From assembly GCA_947179155.2 (NCBI GenBank), contig OX359265.1:60676754-60740753 (forward strand): a DNA stretch of 64,000 nt. Reading direction: 5' to 3'. The DNA is from Hedera helix (Eukaryota > Streptophyta > Magnoliopsida > Apiales > Araliaceae). Both the position numbers and the translations under genes were made by a program. Positions 25,158 to 37,740 of the stretch are shown in pieces (positions within the stretch are counted from its first letter, which is position 1; each line of letters begins with the position of its first letter). The notes below the pieces were generated by a model, which worked only from the letters and a program-made list of their open reading frames with translations, was not told the DNA's origin and searched no databases.

Positions 25158-25605
25158 TCGGAGAGAGTAAATATTTTAGAAAGAGAATTTAAAATTTAAA
25201 GAGGGAGTAAAATCATTTAGAAGTACAATGGATAAATTTTGAAATGAATTAATTTTTAAAAATAAATATATAATTAAGACCAATGAACAGCTCATATCCA
25301 CCCAGGTATTACGTGGGTGAATGAGAATGGGGAACATTTACTTTTTATACTACTTGTTAATCCAGACTCATTTAATATGACTTGGAGAGAGTATATATTT
25401 TAGAAAGAGAATTTAAAATTTAAAGAGGGAGTAAAATCATTTAGAGGTATAATAAATAAATTTTAAAATGAACTAATTTTTTCAAATAAGAATATAATTG
25501 GGACTTATGAGCAGCTCACATCCACCCTCACTTATTATGCGGGTAAATGTGAACGGGGAGCATTTATCTTTTATATAATACTTCCCGAACCCATTTAATA
25601 TGGGT
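25158..25605. repeat. 224-bp tandem duplication, diverged
   Basis: Two units are offset by 224 bp, for example TTTTAGAAAGAGAATTTAAA at 25174 and 25398. Both contain the same series of motifs: GAGGGAGTAAAATCATTTAG, AGCAGCTCAyATCCACCC, GGGGAGCATTTA-type and CATTTAATATG. Divergence is perhaps 10-15%, so this is older than the 105-bp duplication at 14446. Confidence 0.85.
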
Positions 25606-26141
25606 GGATATGGGCCAATTTTGGCGGGCCTAACCTCAATATACGACGATGGTCTGTAAGGCAGCAGAAGGTGATTTGGGTTTCTAAATTACAGTTTCTT
25701 TCTCAAATTAAAAGACAATTAATAAATGGAGTTTTATATAAATAATTTCAAACATATTCGGTGGCATTTGCTACTCAGTCAGAATATATAAAAAACCTGC
25801 CCTACCCTACCCTTTCATTTTCATATTCCAATGATCTAAACTCGTTATATTCGATCGGGAGCAGATCTCACGTACGTACAATTCCTGTTACGCTCAATTA
25901 GTTAGGCTAGCTAGCTGATCATCACCGACAAGCTAACTAAGTCCCATAAACAGAAAACAGATCACGCTTAAACCATCCATCACATGCTCATGCTTTCATT
26001 TTGTCCCTCAAATTAATCGATCACATTTTTACGTACGAAAAACGCGTTCATAGAAAATAAAAATTCATTCTTTGCATCAAGTCATGCATGTACTCTCTGT
26101 TTTATACTATAATCACCGACAACCACACCAACATTTATAGT

Positions 26142-26160
26142 ATATATATAGCCTATAAAC
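26142..26160 (+). promoter_or_regulatory. TATA box of the alpha-expansin gene
   Basis: TATATATA sits about 70 bases before the expansin ATG at 26216, leaving a leader of roughly 35-45 bases. This is typical for the family. Confidence 0.5.
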
Positions 26161-26215
26161 GGAGGCACTTCTTCTATCAACTAAACAACTTTCTTTGAAT
26201 ACATACAGAAATTCT

Positions 26216-26533
26216 ATGGCGAATTTTGTTGCCATTGTAATTTTCTTGTTAATTATAAGTCTGGTGTTTGAGGGGATCAACGGCCAAGCTAATGGTTGGT
26301 TCAATGCCCATGCAACTTTCTACGGCGCCAATCAAAATCCCACCTCCCTTGGTAACATATAATATCAATTTAGGATGGATATACACACACACACAGTAGT
26401 AGTAGTTTCTTACATAATTTTGTGAAGTATATATATATATATATATATCATGCATAAAATTTATGTTCTGATGTGTCCTAGCTAAACAACTATATATTAA
26501 TGTGTGCCGACCACAGTTATTCCTTAACAAAGA

Positions 26534-26572
<39 letters not shown>

Positions 26573-27502
26573 ATAGATTCAATTCAAAAAGTAGGACGGA
26601 CTTGGTATTTTATTTCTCTAGCTTTGTTAGTACACATAAAAGTGGAGTATTAATATGCGGGGGAAAAAGAAGTCGTCGACAAGTCAAATTGAGCTTAAAG
26701 GTTATAATTAATGGTTGATATTGTTGGGTTTTTAATTAGGAGGAGCTTGTGGTTATGATAACACATTCCATGCGGGATTCGGAGTACACACGGCTGCAGT
26801 GAGCCGCCCATTGTTCAGAGGAGGTGAGGCATGCGGGGCTTGCTACCAAATCATGTGCAACTACAGGGTGGACCCCAAATGGTGCCTGCGAGGTGCTGTT
26901 GTTGCAGTCACCGCCACTAACTTCTGCCCTCCTAACAACAATGGAGGGTGGTGCGACGCCCCACGCCAGCACTTTGACATGTCAATGCCAGCTTTCTTTC
27001 GCATGGCACGACATGGTGATGAAGGCATAGTTCCCGTACTCTATAGAAGGTATATACAACCATTTATGTATCTATCACTAGTTACCCAGCTGGCACACAC
27101 GATGTACGTACGTACGTACGTAGGTCATATATAATCAACTAATGATTAAAATATATCGTTCCATGTGTTTGTGTTTGTGATCAATGAAGGGTGGCATGTA
27201 GAAGGAGGGGGGGAGTTCGTTTCACATTGAAAGGACAATCAAATTTCAACATGGTGATGTTCTCCAACGTGGGAGGAAGTGGAGACATAAAGAATGCATG
27301 GATAAGGGGTTCCAAGACTAGAAGATGGGTTCAGATGCATAGAAACTGGGGAGCAAACTGGCAAAGCAGTGTTGATCTTCGAAACCAAGCTTTGTCTTTT
27401 AGACTCCGTTTGGTTGATGGCAAAATTCTCAACTTTATCAATGTTGTTCCTTACTCTTGGAATTTCGGACAGACTTTTTCTTCCGGAGCTCAGTTCCGCT
27501 AG
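26216..27502 (+). CDS. EXPA: Alpha-expansin (EXPA12-like)
   Basis: Loosens cell walls non-enzymatically during growth. Three exons, 26216-26351, 26740-27049 and 27190-27502, give 252 residues, the normal family length. The signal peptide is about residues 1-23 (FVAIVIFLLIISLVFEG). The mature protein starts near NGWFNAHATFYG and continues GACGYDNTFHAGFG, GGEACGACYQIMC, TATNFCPPNNNGGWC and HFDMSMPAFFRMA (the HFD motif). The C-terminal cellulose-binding domain includes RNWGANWQSSVDLRNQ and ends FGQTFSSGAQFR. Both introns are at the positions conserved in EXPA genes, and intron 1 carries long TA microsatellites. All cysteines of domain 1 look present. The EXPA12 suggestion comes from gene neighbourhood and overall sequence feel, not from a search. 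Confidence 0.93.
26428..26568. repeat. TA microsatellites in expansin intron 1
   Basis: (TA)n runs at about 26430-26448 and 26537-26568 flank ordinary intron sequence. A CA run precedes the first at 26382-26393. Confidence 0.8.
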
Positions 27503-28460
27503 CTAGCAACATGATCAATTAATTAAACAACATTTTACTACTACACACACACACACACACACACACTATAAAAATAGGACTGATCATCTGTTCACAAAGT
27601 GTGCATTACTGGCACTAGAAAGTTTTACACTATCTATTTATTTAAGTAATGGTGTTTTTATTCAAATATTTATGGCACCAAAAATGGAGAGCAACCTTGT
27701 ACTGAAATAAAATTGATTTCACAATATTGTTAATGCATTTATAAAATAATGATTTATTACTTGATAATACATGCATTCTTCACTATGATATTTTACATTC
27801 CCAATAATGTTATAACATTGTGAAGACACCCTATTAGTGATCGAGTCAAAAATTTAATGTCATTATACATTTTATACTACTCCTTCCCTCTTATAAAAGA
27901 TAATCGGACAACAAAAAAGTTGTCATATAAAGATGTGTAAAATACACAATCCAAATTTTATATAAAATATAATTTTACCTTCAAAAGTATTTAAGATGTA
28001 TATTACTTTTAGAAAAAAGAGAGAATTTGAGTGTACTTAAGTGGGTCTATTGTGGATAAAATAACAACTTATTTATATTCTTTAATCTATTTTTTTTAAT
28101 TATTTAAAAAATGTACTTAAAATATTTTTTATTAGAGAGAACTGAATTTTTTTTATAAAAAAAAATTATGTTAAAAATAGGATTCTTTTTATGTACATTA
28201 GCAGGAGCATTGTATCGCATGATCTTAGTCCGTCCGAAATTGTAAATAAAGTGGACAAACGTCTTATGTGTGGGCCTTTATGATCTTTTATTAACTGGAG
28301 CCTATTCTGGGTCCATCACATTACTATTTAGGACTTGTTAAAAGCCCATTTGTAATTCAGAAATCTGGCTTGGAAAGATACAATATATCTAGCCCAAGCA
28401 AGTCCTGTGTTCCCTGGCAATTACCGTACGATGAGAAAATTAGCTGCATAAAAATTGGTA
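27503..28460. other. 3' UTR and spacer with a CA microsatellite and a possible MITE remnant
   Basis: A (CA)n run lies at 27543-27565. A segment starting CTACTCCTTCCCTCTTATAA (about 27879) resembles a Stowaway terminus, but the other end is not clear. No gene is seen. Confidence 0.4.
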
Positions 28461-28462
28461 CT

Positions 28463-28686
28463 ACTCCCTCCCTCAATATATATATATTAAAAATTAAAAA
28501 TTTATTATTTATTTATAATACTTTTAATACTACTACTCATATTTTTAATCTCTATACATATTTATAAAATATTATTAATTATATATAAAAAATTATACAC
28601 TTAAATAAAAAATTAAATTTAAATAATTTTTGCATTTTATGCCTTTTAAACAAGTCAACCGAACTTTTTATATTGGACGGAGGGTT
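28463..28686. mobile_element. Stowaway-type MITE in the promoter of the SCI1-like gene
   Basis: The left end is CTCCCTCCCTCAATATATAT. The right end is TATATTGGACGGAGGG, its imperfect inverted repeat. TA or TTA lies outside each end. The interior is AT-rich without coding sequence. The right end is only about 54 bases from the SCI1-like ATG, so transcription of that gene probably starts within or very close to the element. Confidence 0.6.
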
Positions 28687-28739
28687 ATAAATTTTGGAAA
28701 CCCAGTAGAGAGTCTCGTGAAGGACATCAAAAGACAAAA

Positions 28740-31700
28740 ATGGCGAAAGACAGAAACAAATCTCCAGAAGAAGAAAAACAAACGCAAAATGGAGCTTCGT
28801 CTAAGAGAGAGCACAAATCCAAAAGGAAACTAAATGCTGCTCCTGATGCTTATGAATCCCAATCCGACTCAGGATCCGATGACGGCAGCAAACACAGCAG
28901 TAGAAGCTCGAGGAAGAGAAGCCGAAGCTCCAAGAGCAGATCACGAAGAAAGTACAGCGACGATGAAGATTCGAATTTCTCCTCTACCGATGAGTATTCG
29001 GATTCGGAGTCGGGGAGTTCGGAGTATTCGTCGGAGGAGAGTGAAAGCGAAACGGAGGAAGAGAGAAGGCGGAGGAAGAGGAGAGAGAGAAAGAGGAGAG
29101 AGGAGAGAGAAAAGGAGAAGGAGCGGAGACGGAGGAGAGAGAAAGAGAAGAAGAGGAGGAAGAGAGAGAAATCTGATGACGGTAGCTCTAAGAAGAACAA
29201 GAAAAAGAAGGATAAGAAGAAAGAGAAAGATAAGGGAAAGATGGGAGCTGTTACCAATTCCTGGGGGAAGTATGGCGTTATCAGAGAGACTGATATGTGG
29301 TAAGCTCTTCTTTTAGGGTTTTTGGTTTGGTTGCTGATAAACTTTAGGAAAAGGAAAAGAACTGAATTAGCTTTTAGTTTTGGGATATTTGTTTTATTGT
29401 ACATCAGAATTCGGTTTGACTTAAATTGATAGCTTGTATATTTTCTGGTAAACTCAAATGCTAAGAGGATAGATTTAGTATTACTTATAAAAGAAAGGGA
29501 TAAACTTGGCACATTCAGCAATAACTAAAATCCTGCATTTTTGGGTTTCTGTTTCTCGAGTGGTTCTATGGGGAAGTTGTCTGTGTTGTTTTTAAGGAGG
29601 GTAGGAGGGTATTGACATGAAGGTTGCGGTTTTCTATCTCCCCGTATCAATTCAAAACTCATGTTGAAAATTTTATAAGAAATTGTGCTAGTTCTTCTGT
29701 CTGTTGTAGTTTGAGTAAATATGCTACATCAAGAGACAACGGACTTTGCTCAATAACATTGGTTATCGACTTATGGTGGAACTCTTATTACCGGGTACTA
29801 TCATGCCTAATAGTTGTACGAGAACATAGATGCCTTGTGCATTCTATCGTGATTGGGTATTGTTTTCATTAACAATAAATAAATTCCTTGAAACTTATTA
29901 TGGACTATATAGTGTGAATAGTTATATTTAGCTCCTCTCACTGGGAATGATCTGTGTTTGTAGGAATAAGCGACCAGAGTTCACTGCGTGGTTGCAAGAA
30001 GTGAAACAGGTATTGCTATTTGCACTCTTTTACTACCATTTGACAAACATTCAGTTCTTGAATTTATGTTTTGTTTAATAAAGTTTGCGGACCAAGTCCC
30101 CTTTTTCATTTTGTGAAATTGACTCTATCTTTGTTGACTTTTAAGATTGAACAATCTAGTCTAGTAATAGATTTAAACTCTCCTTGTTAAAGTTTTCATT
30201 GAATGAGTTGAGCTTATTCCAATTTGTTTGAACATAGGTCACTTAGTTCACAAGTCGAGCTGAGCTCTTATTGAGCACATATACCAAATTTATAATTTGT
30301 GTATAGGAATATAAATATATCCCCCTTTGTCCCAAAAGTAGTTACTTGGTTTCTATTTTGGGAACTTGTGTCAAGTTGAGCTTGAGCTCTTGTCGAGCAC
30401 ATATAATGCATTTGAATTTGGGCATATTTTGTTTATAAATTGTACTCTTCTCGGTCTAAAAAAAAATAACATGGTTTCTATGGAATATCTCAAAATAAAG
30501 GTTTTATTAATAAATATCTTTATAGAAAGAATGTCCCAATATAAGTGACTTGATTTAGATACCCATGCTAAATATAATTTGAGTGTACCCCATCATTCCT
30601 TGTGAGTGCCATGCTTTAAAGGGCATAACATGGAAGGAAGATTTTAATCTTGGTCAACTATCCACTTGCTAAAACTACATGCCACGCAAACCAAGCTACT
30701 TGGGGACTGGGGAAATATAAAACTTGTACGTTATCTGTACCTAATCAAACTTATATATACTTCGTCGAGTTTGATTCTGTTTAATAATCGAGCCTCAAAT
30801 CAAACTCGGCTCATTTAAAATTTAGATCACCAGTCGAGTCAAACTCAAGTTCGCTTGTGAGCTTTCCCTGTTCGTTTACTTCACTGGATGTAGGGCTAAC
30901 TGGATTCATCAATTTTCTTTTGATGATCTAGTATTTTAATGAATATTTCCTCTGTCATTCATTTATTTAGGGTTTTGCTAATGGTCTTGATAATATTCCA
31001 TTCAGAAAAAGTTTTTTACAATCTTTTATTAACAGGTGAACCTGGAAAGTCTGCCTAACTGGGAAGAGAAGCTAATGTTTAAACAGTAAGTATGTAAACT
31101 GGTTGATTGTTTAAAGTACTATGCAAAGGCCATAAGTGGAATGTGATGAAATGTGTTGTTGTGAAGTCCTATATATTTTTGTTTTCTTCATTATCTTTAC
31201 TTTATTTGAGCACAGGCTAAGCTCCTTGAATATTCTGACATTTAGATTTTTTCAGATTCATGGAGGACCATAATACAGCAACCTTTCCTTCTAAAAAGTA
31301 AGGGTCGAAACTTTTTATGTATTTATTCATTTTGTATTGCGATTTAATTTAGTTTTAAAGATTTAGGCAGTATCTCTAATTTTTCTCCTGTGTTGTATTG
31401 TTTTATGATCCTTCTCTTTCTACTTCAGCTTTCGTATGGATTCATTATCAGCTTAACCCCCACTACTTTGGGATGAAAGGCTTTGAGTTTGAGTGGGGTT
31501 GATTTTGGGGGGTTTTATTGTGCTTTTTGTAAGAATACGCCACTTGTTCAATTATTGAAAGATCAATTACTTATTTAGATGAAAGAAGGACCACATAGAT
31601 ACCACTATGCAGCTACTTTTCCTGTAGTAGGAGGGCTTGAAACTCTTTATTTCCTTGCAATCGTGGAACTCAGTTTTTTATATTTGGTAAGCAATATAAA

Positions 31701-33373
31701 GATCATTTTTGTAAACCAATATCGGTATATCTACTAGGTCCCTTTTTTTGTGATCTTTGTAAAAATCTATAAATTTGGTGCCCATCATTACAGGGGTAAA
31801 TTCCTGCTAACAATGAAGAAGATATAACACTACACCATATAGAAATTTGTTCGTCTTCCAACGATGACCTCTGGCGGAGACATTAGGGATTAACTTTTGC
31901 ACATATATACTTTCTTTCTGGGGCCATAATTTAGTCGTCTTATCTTTTTTGCACAAGCAATGTAACAGGTGACAAAAGGTTTACTTTAGTGTTCATTGAT
32001 TGCAGATATTATGACCTTGATGCTTACCACAGACGTCAGATGGAAAAGGAAATGAAAAAAGGTTTCAAAAAGGTCATGGACTCAGAACGTACTGTATTTA
32101 ATGATGAAGAACAACGGCGGTATGTACATGCTGCATTTGTTGTTTTTTTGTATTAGAATAAGCTGACTCTCTTTGCTTCCTTTCCAATTACTAACATTTC
32201 TCTTGCAAGTCAAATCTATACACAAATGGCCAGCCATATGAAATGTATATCATCTAGTTCAGTGCTAGTTCCTTATTTATTCTTGAGAAAATGCCAGTTC
32301 ATTGGTCTACATTTGAGTAATGAATGGAGGTGTTTAACAATGTGAATTTAATTTTTTTCTAGCATATTTTCTTTTGGTTCATAAAGTGAAATCATAAGAA
32401 TTTGAAATTTTTGCACTGTATTTGGACCATTGGTTTTCAAAAGCAGACAACCATTCGGTCCATTCCTAATGTCGTAGTTACTTTAAAAATATGCATGAAA
32501 TAAAGGATTACATCTGACCTCAATTACTATTATTTAATACTAATATAACTTCGACATAATCACTATCATCACTTAAATATAACTTTGTCCCAAAAAAAGA
32601 GTCCTACTTACTTTGTAATGTTACTCTGTTTTTCTAGTGTGTGTGTGTGTGTGTGTCTGTGGACAGAGGGAGTATAATTAAGGGAATTGATATTTTTACA
32701 AGTTAATTTGATATTTTCACAAGTGGGTTCCATTTGATCTTGTGGAAATATCAAATTAACTTGTAAGAATATCAATTTTCATAATTAATTATTGCCTGGG
32801 GTATTACTTTGGAGCCTTGTTTCCTATGAGTAGATGGTTTTCTTGTCTTATATAATATGAGTGCAAATGAAAGAATCCTCTTTAAATGTTTCTGAACACT
32901 GGTGAAGATAGTAGAACCAAATGTGTCACTTTGTGGATACTCCGTGTACTATAATTCTACACTTACAGGCTATATTAATGACTGTTTTCCTTTTCAGGCT
33001 AGAACTGCAGCGGGAACGTGAACGACAAAAGGAAGAACAGGTGGAAGCACTGAAGCGTTCTATGCAGAGTGGACAGGTACGCTTTGCTTAAATTCCAGCA
33101 TTTTTCTTCTTGTTACTAAAGACGGTGCTTCTCATCAGCTCTGTTCTGTCTGAATTCCTAGGCACAAGCAATGAAAGAGCAAGCTCAGCTCAGGGAAGAG
33201 ATGGCTTATCAGTACAAGCTTGGCAACTTTGAGGTGAGAATAGAGACTGTTATATGTCACTACAGTGAATTAGCTATAATTTTCTGTCAAATTTGTTAAC
33301 CTATTTTTTCGCTATAAATCTTCAGGCTGCAGCTGCTATTCAGAGAAGGTTAGACCCAGATGTACCTATGTAA
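28740..33373 (+). CDS. SCI1: SCI1-like protein (stigma/style cell-cycle inhibitor 1)
   Basis: Eight exons, 28740-29299, 29964-30009, 31036-31085, 31256-31297, 32006-32119, 32998-33076, 33162-33233 and 33326-33373, total exactly 337 codons (336 aa). Residues 1-170 are Lys/Arg/Ser/Glu-rich and disordered: alternating SR-like and acidic serine tracts, then a highly basic KKKKDKKKEKDKGK region, suggesting a nuclear protein. The C-terminal half is the conserved part: WGKYGVIRETDMW, NKRPEFTAWLQEVKQ, NWEEKLMFKQFMEDHNTATF, YYDLDAYHRRQMEKEMKKGF, LKRSMQSGQAQAMKEQ, YQYKLGNFEAAAAIQRRLDP. Tobacco SCI1 is a nuclear protein reported to limit cell number in stigma and style; the role here is by homology. Every splice junction keeps the frame. 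Introns 2 and 5 contain transposon remnants. Confidence 0.88.
32682..32781. mobile_element. Palindromic MITE in an SCI1 intron
   Basis: The left arm GAATTGATATTTTTACAAGT then TAATTTGATATTTTCACAAG is matched, reverse complemented, by the right arm across a loop of about 15 bases. The arms are about 40 bp. It has the same AATTGATATTT terminus as elements at 21015 and 48278. The same inner arm occurs at 48162-48249. Confidence 0.75.
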
Positions 33374-35069
33374 ATGGGTTTATTGTATCTTGGTATTGAA
33401 GTTGACAACTTTTATGTACTTCACATCTACCTATTAAGATGAATATGCATCTTTCTGATCTTCTGGTCAATGTTCTCAGTTTTGCAGATCTAATATACTT
33501 GGTGTATTGATGTAGGCCATTTTGCTTATGCTTGTTAGATTTAACAGTAATGATGCTAAGAATTCTTCCTGTTTCTTATGTTGTTCTTGTTTTGGGTTTT
33601 CTCAACTCCAAGGTCCGAGTATTGTAAGTATAAAAGATTTCCTTAACCGCGAAGCAACACATACATTATGCCCAAATCAAATGTTCCCAGGATGTCATAG
33701 GGTTGTCGGGTTTGTGAAAAATAAAATCTTGGAGCACAGACTGTTTGATCCAAACTCCATTAACCCTTTTCATTGTCTCCGAGTATCATAGACACAGATG
33801 TACGCCTAGGACTGGCACAGGAAAATGCATGTCGGTGTGACTGTGTGAGGATTGTATGCTACTCTCCCATTCTTTTTTAATTGACATTTTATGAGAAAAT
33901 ATTAAGGTGTCTGATTACTTAAAATGAGTTTAAAATTTTAATATTATTCTTCAAAATTTATTGAAAAAAATGAAAGATAAAGAGTGTAATATTTAATGTA
34001 GGGATAATGTGATAAATTAAGTAATTAATATTTTTTTTAAATTGACAAATAACAAATAAAAAAGAACAAATTTTATTATTTAAAAAGAAATAAAAAGAAA
34101 AAGAGGGAGTATTAATAATTTTCCCGTCAAACCAATATAAGATTCCGTTATTAGCTGTTGTAACAATCTGAACTCGATACTTTCAAAGCAAAACTATCAA
34201 ACATAGACAAAACTATCAAAGCAAAAAAGTAAACAAAAAAACTAAAAAAAGATAAAATAATATATTTATAGACATAGGAAATTATTTTTAAAACATCAAT
34301 ATTTATTTAAGCATTAATGTTTGTTGATTTTAAGGACGCTCTCACACTTTGGGTGTGCTTTTTTATTCATGTTATATTTGGAACGAGGTAAAAAAAATAA
34401 AATTACGTTTCTCGATCATTGAATAATTATTTTCATTCTATCAAAGATTTTTTTTTTTTATAAATATATATGTTTGTTTTATAATACGTAAACGACTATT
34501 TGTGTGACAATTTAATACGTAAAATTATTTAAATTATAGATTATGTCATTATGCGTGGTAATATGTTTTTTATAAGTTTTGATTAAATGCTTAAATAAAT
34601 TTATAATCTTCCGAAAGAAAAAAATTCAACTCTATATTATGCTATATGCCATAACTGTAATTCTAATCTGAGTGGAACAGAGATTCACAAAGAAAAACCG
34701 AGCCAAGCCGATCCAACAGACTCAAATTGAAGACACCCTGGCGCTTAGATTCTGTTGTTAGAAATCAAACTTTGTCCTAAAATCAAAATAGTATGAGATT
34801 TTTTGTAATAATTTTTTTATGTCGAAATTTGTGGTGATCACTTTTAAAATTTATGACAATAATATCTTCTACGCCGTAATCTTAAAAAAAAAATAAGATT
34901 ATGCCGTCGCCACAAACCCTATGCATCTCGAAAATTTGGTTACAGAGATCTCCCCCCTCCCTTAATAGTGTTATAAATCAAATTTAGCGGATATTAATAT
35001 ATTTTCTCTCTCCTAAAACCCTCATTAGAATTAATTGCAGCAGGAGGGAAGGGAATTATATAAGGAGAG
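33374..35069. other. 3' UTR of SCI1 and AT-rich spacer
   Basis: No further gene is recognised. A short ORF at 33522-33791 lacks any domain and overlaps probable 3' UTR. Confidence 0.4.
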
Positions 35070-37740
35070 ATGAGAGGAGCTTTGGGAGCAGTAATCGCGA
35101 AGTACCCTTCAAGCGACGGGAATGCTCCAACTACTGGAATCATAAAGCACAACAGGAAATGCAGAGACCTTGTGTTTCTTGTCTTCTTCATTGCTTTCTA
35201 GGTTGCAATGATTGTCGACTCCTGCTTTGGATTCAACCCAGGAAACCCATTGAGGTAAAGCTAGAACAAAATTACTGCCTTTCATACCCTAATCAGTCCC
35301 CTTTTTTATCTTTAGGTATCTTGATCTGTCAAAAATAGTTCACTTTTTTGTAGGAATGTTATGTTTGTGCTTTAAGGTGTCTGCGTCTTCTGAATATTCA
35401 ATGTTAACCCCTGTTTAAAATCCATTTAAATAAACGAACAGTAATTAGCTGCCTCCTCCTAATCACGTTTGGTTTGGTTTGGCAAGGCCGATTAATAAAG
35501 AGAACCATTCAACCCTGTCCAAGTTTTGAACTAATTTGTAAGGTTGTCTTGTTAGACATTATTATACTAATGAGGTTACACTGTAAAACCTTTAGCATCT
35601 CTAAAAGGACTAGGAGTCCTACACTTCCGCATAGTCCATAAAATTTGTAGTAAAAGTATCTATATCTGTCAAAGTGAAAGTAAATACAAGTGAGAAGATA
35701 AAGTAGCACTTGACTTACAAGGGCGCCAGCAAATGGATGAAGGGTTTCTTATAGGAAATTTCTCAGTAGTCTTCTCTATATATGAGCAGATGTTGATTTA
35801 CTCTCTTGCTTGAATCATTGGATTATATTGTCCCCCCCCTCTTTCTTCCCTTTGTTTTGGTCATTTTGATGACTGAGATTTATTTGCAGTCTAAATTTTG
35901 GGCTGGACTATGAAGGAAATGTATGTGGTGACAGACATGCAGATACTGACCTTTGTGAACTGGAACTACGCTATTGGTTAAATCCTAACCAGGTTTACCA
36001 AAGTGGTTTGAAGAACAGTCAATTCAATCTTGGTAATGCCCGAAGTGTGTTTGATGGATTGCCCTAACTCATCAGAGGACTCTTCAAATTGGGTTTGTGA
36101 TTATCCAGAGGGAGATGTTCATCTCTCAACAGATGATTGGATCGATAGAAATTATGATTATTTTGCGGACGTAACTCCTGAACTAAGGAACACTTCTCTT
36201 CAACTTCAAGGTCCTTGCTATCCCGTTGTATTTCCAAGTGTAAATGGTAAGTTAAGAGTCATCTTGTTCACTTGTAGTTGTATTAAAAGTCTGCATGTGT
36301 CACCAAAGCTGTTGTGTACATGTACTTGGTCTTTCCTGTTCAGGCTTTTCAATTCATTACTATTTCACTCTTTCATTAGAGGAATAACAAATTTTGTTAG
36401 AATTAGTTTAATTTGTCTGGGAAGTACACTTGGGCAATTGGGCTGGGCTAACCAAGACTATTCCAACTTATTTACACATAATTATATAGTATACCTAGGA
36501 AGAAATTTTTTTTGGGGCTGGGCTAAAGCCCTCAAAGCCTACTAAAGGCTCCACCCCTGAATTTATTGCCAGAGCATCAAATGTGTCTTTGCGACATTGG
36601 CAGCAGATGGGTGGAGTGAGCATTGTTGAGGACATTTTAATTGATAAAGCCATTCACAGATCTATCAACTCACAGTCATCAGTCTTAAAGGTTCAGTAAC
36701 CTTGTCTCTGTATCTAGTTATTGTGTTCATTAAGGTACTGAACCCAAATCAATAAACTTTAGTCCCAACTAACTGGCTTCATGCTTGCAGAAGTATTAAT
36801 CAGTATGCTTAACTCATGGAACTTGTGTGCAACCTCCGTTGTCTCGATAAGAATGTAGTTTTTCTTTTTTCTTTTTCTTTTTTTAAAGTTTCTTCTCTTC
36901 AAATACCAAAAAAAAAAAATGTATTTGAAAAGACGATTTTGTTTGATCTTATTTTCCTCATATTATAGGCATATAGGAATGTAGCTGTGGATTAGGAACG
37001 AAGAAAACATTAGGGCACAACTCAACAAGCTAGTGTAAGATCAATTCAATCTGAGAGATCTAGTCATTTTTTGTTTGTGTAGGGTTATAGGGTAATGTTG
37101 ATTCCAACATTTGTTATTGCCACAGCAAGTCATGTGCTATGGTGTTGTCATAAGTGCTTAATAAGAACCAAAAATTCTCTAGCAATAACACTTTCCTTTA
37201 ATACTTGGGTCTCATAACTTGTGATTATTGTCTGACCCTTAAACAAAATCCTGTTGGGAAAATTAGTATTTTTATAATAGTTCATCCTATTGGTGTCGTA
37301 AAGTGCATAAGATGCTAATGTTTGAGTAACAGACTATTAGCTTCTGGTATAGCTATGGTTCTAGAGTTGTCCTCTTCATGTGACCTGATTGCATGATTAA
37401 ACAAGTGGATTTCTTGAGTTGAAGTTTTTTGTCCATGAAGTATTCATATGACACATTTGACAAACCTATCATCTAATCCTGGGAAATGGACTCAAAAGTT
37501 CTTTGTTTTTAAATTAGAAAACTTGCTGTTTAGACTGATACAATTGCATATATGTTCTATATTGTTTTAATATATATGTATTATGTTGTTGGTTCTAGTA
37601 TTGATATCTACTTCCAATTTCTCATTTTCAGAGGTATGTGGCTGATGTTGGGAAGGCATGGCCTGTATTGATGTGTTTATGAACATTCTGATGTTCTATA
37701 CCCTTCTCTTGTTAACTTATAACTGGTCAAATGGGAAACT
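35070..37740 (+). pseudogene. Choline transporter-like protein (CTL/SLC44, CHER1-like), multiply disrupted
   Basis: Intact homologues are multi-pass membrane proteins of the plasma membrane and trans-Golgi, involved in choline transport and sieve-plate development. The start MRGALGAVIAKYPSSDG, then IIKHNRKCRDLVFLVFFIAF, is family-typical, but codon 44 (normally Trp) is TAG at 35199-35201. Exon 1 is 35070-35254. Exon 2 is 35890-36246 (LNFGLDYEGNVCGDRHAD, ELRYWLNPNQVYQSGL); it loses frame at a GTGTGT run at 36045-36050, where one GT unit is missing, then continues CLMDCPNSSED and SLQLQGPCYPVVFPSVN. Exon 3 (about 36559-36690, FIARASNVSLRHWQQMGG) lacks its expected VYWSC start. Exon 4 starts at 37632 (RYVADVGKAWPVLM) and runs into a stop, with a hint of the next membrane segment (FMNILMFYTLLLLTY). 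The remaining membrane domain is absent. Four independent lesions make this a clear pseudogene. Confidence 0.9.

Noticed and set aside
25875..25890. Root-hair-element-like CACGTACG motif upstream of the expansin
   Set aside because: The upstream half of the consensus is not matched, and CACGTACG-type words are common; there is not enough to call a regulatory site.
28834..29521. Long alternative reading frames on both strands over SCI1 exon 1
   Set aside because: They are produced by the purine-rich repetitive codons of the SCI1 charged region; the SCI1 frame has the splice sites and conserved C-terminus.
33522..33791. 89-codon ORF after SCI1
   Set aside because: Overlaps the probable SCI1 3' UTR, no recognisable domain, no splice or promoter evidence.
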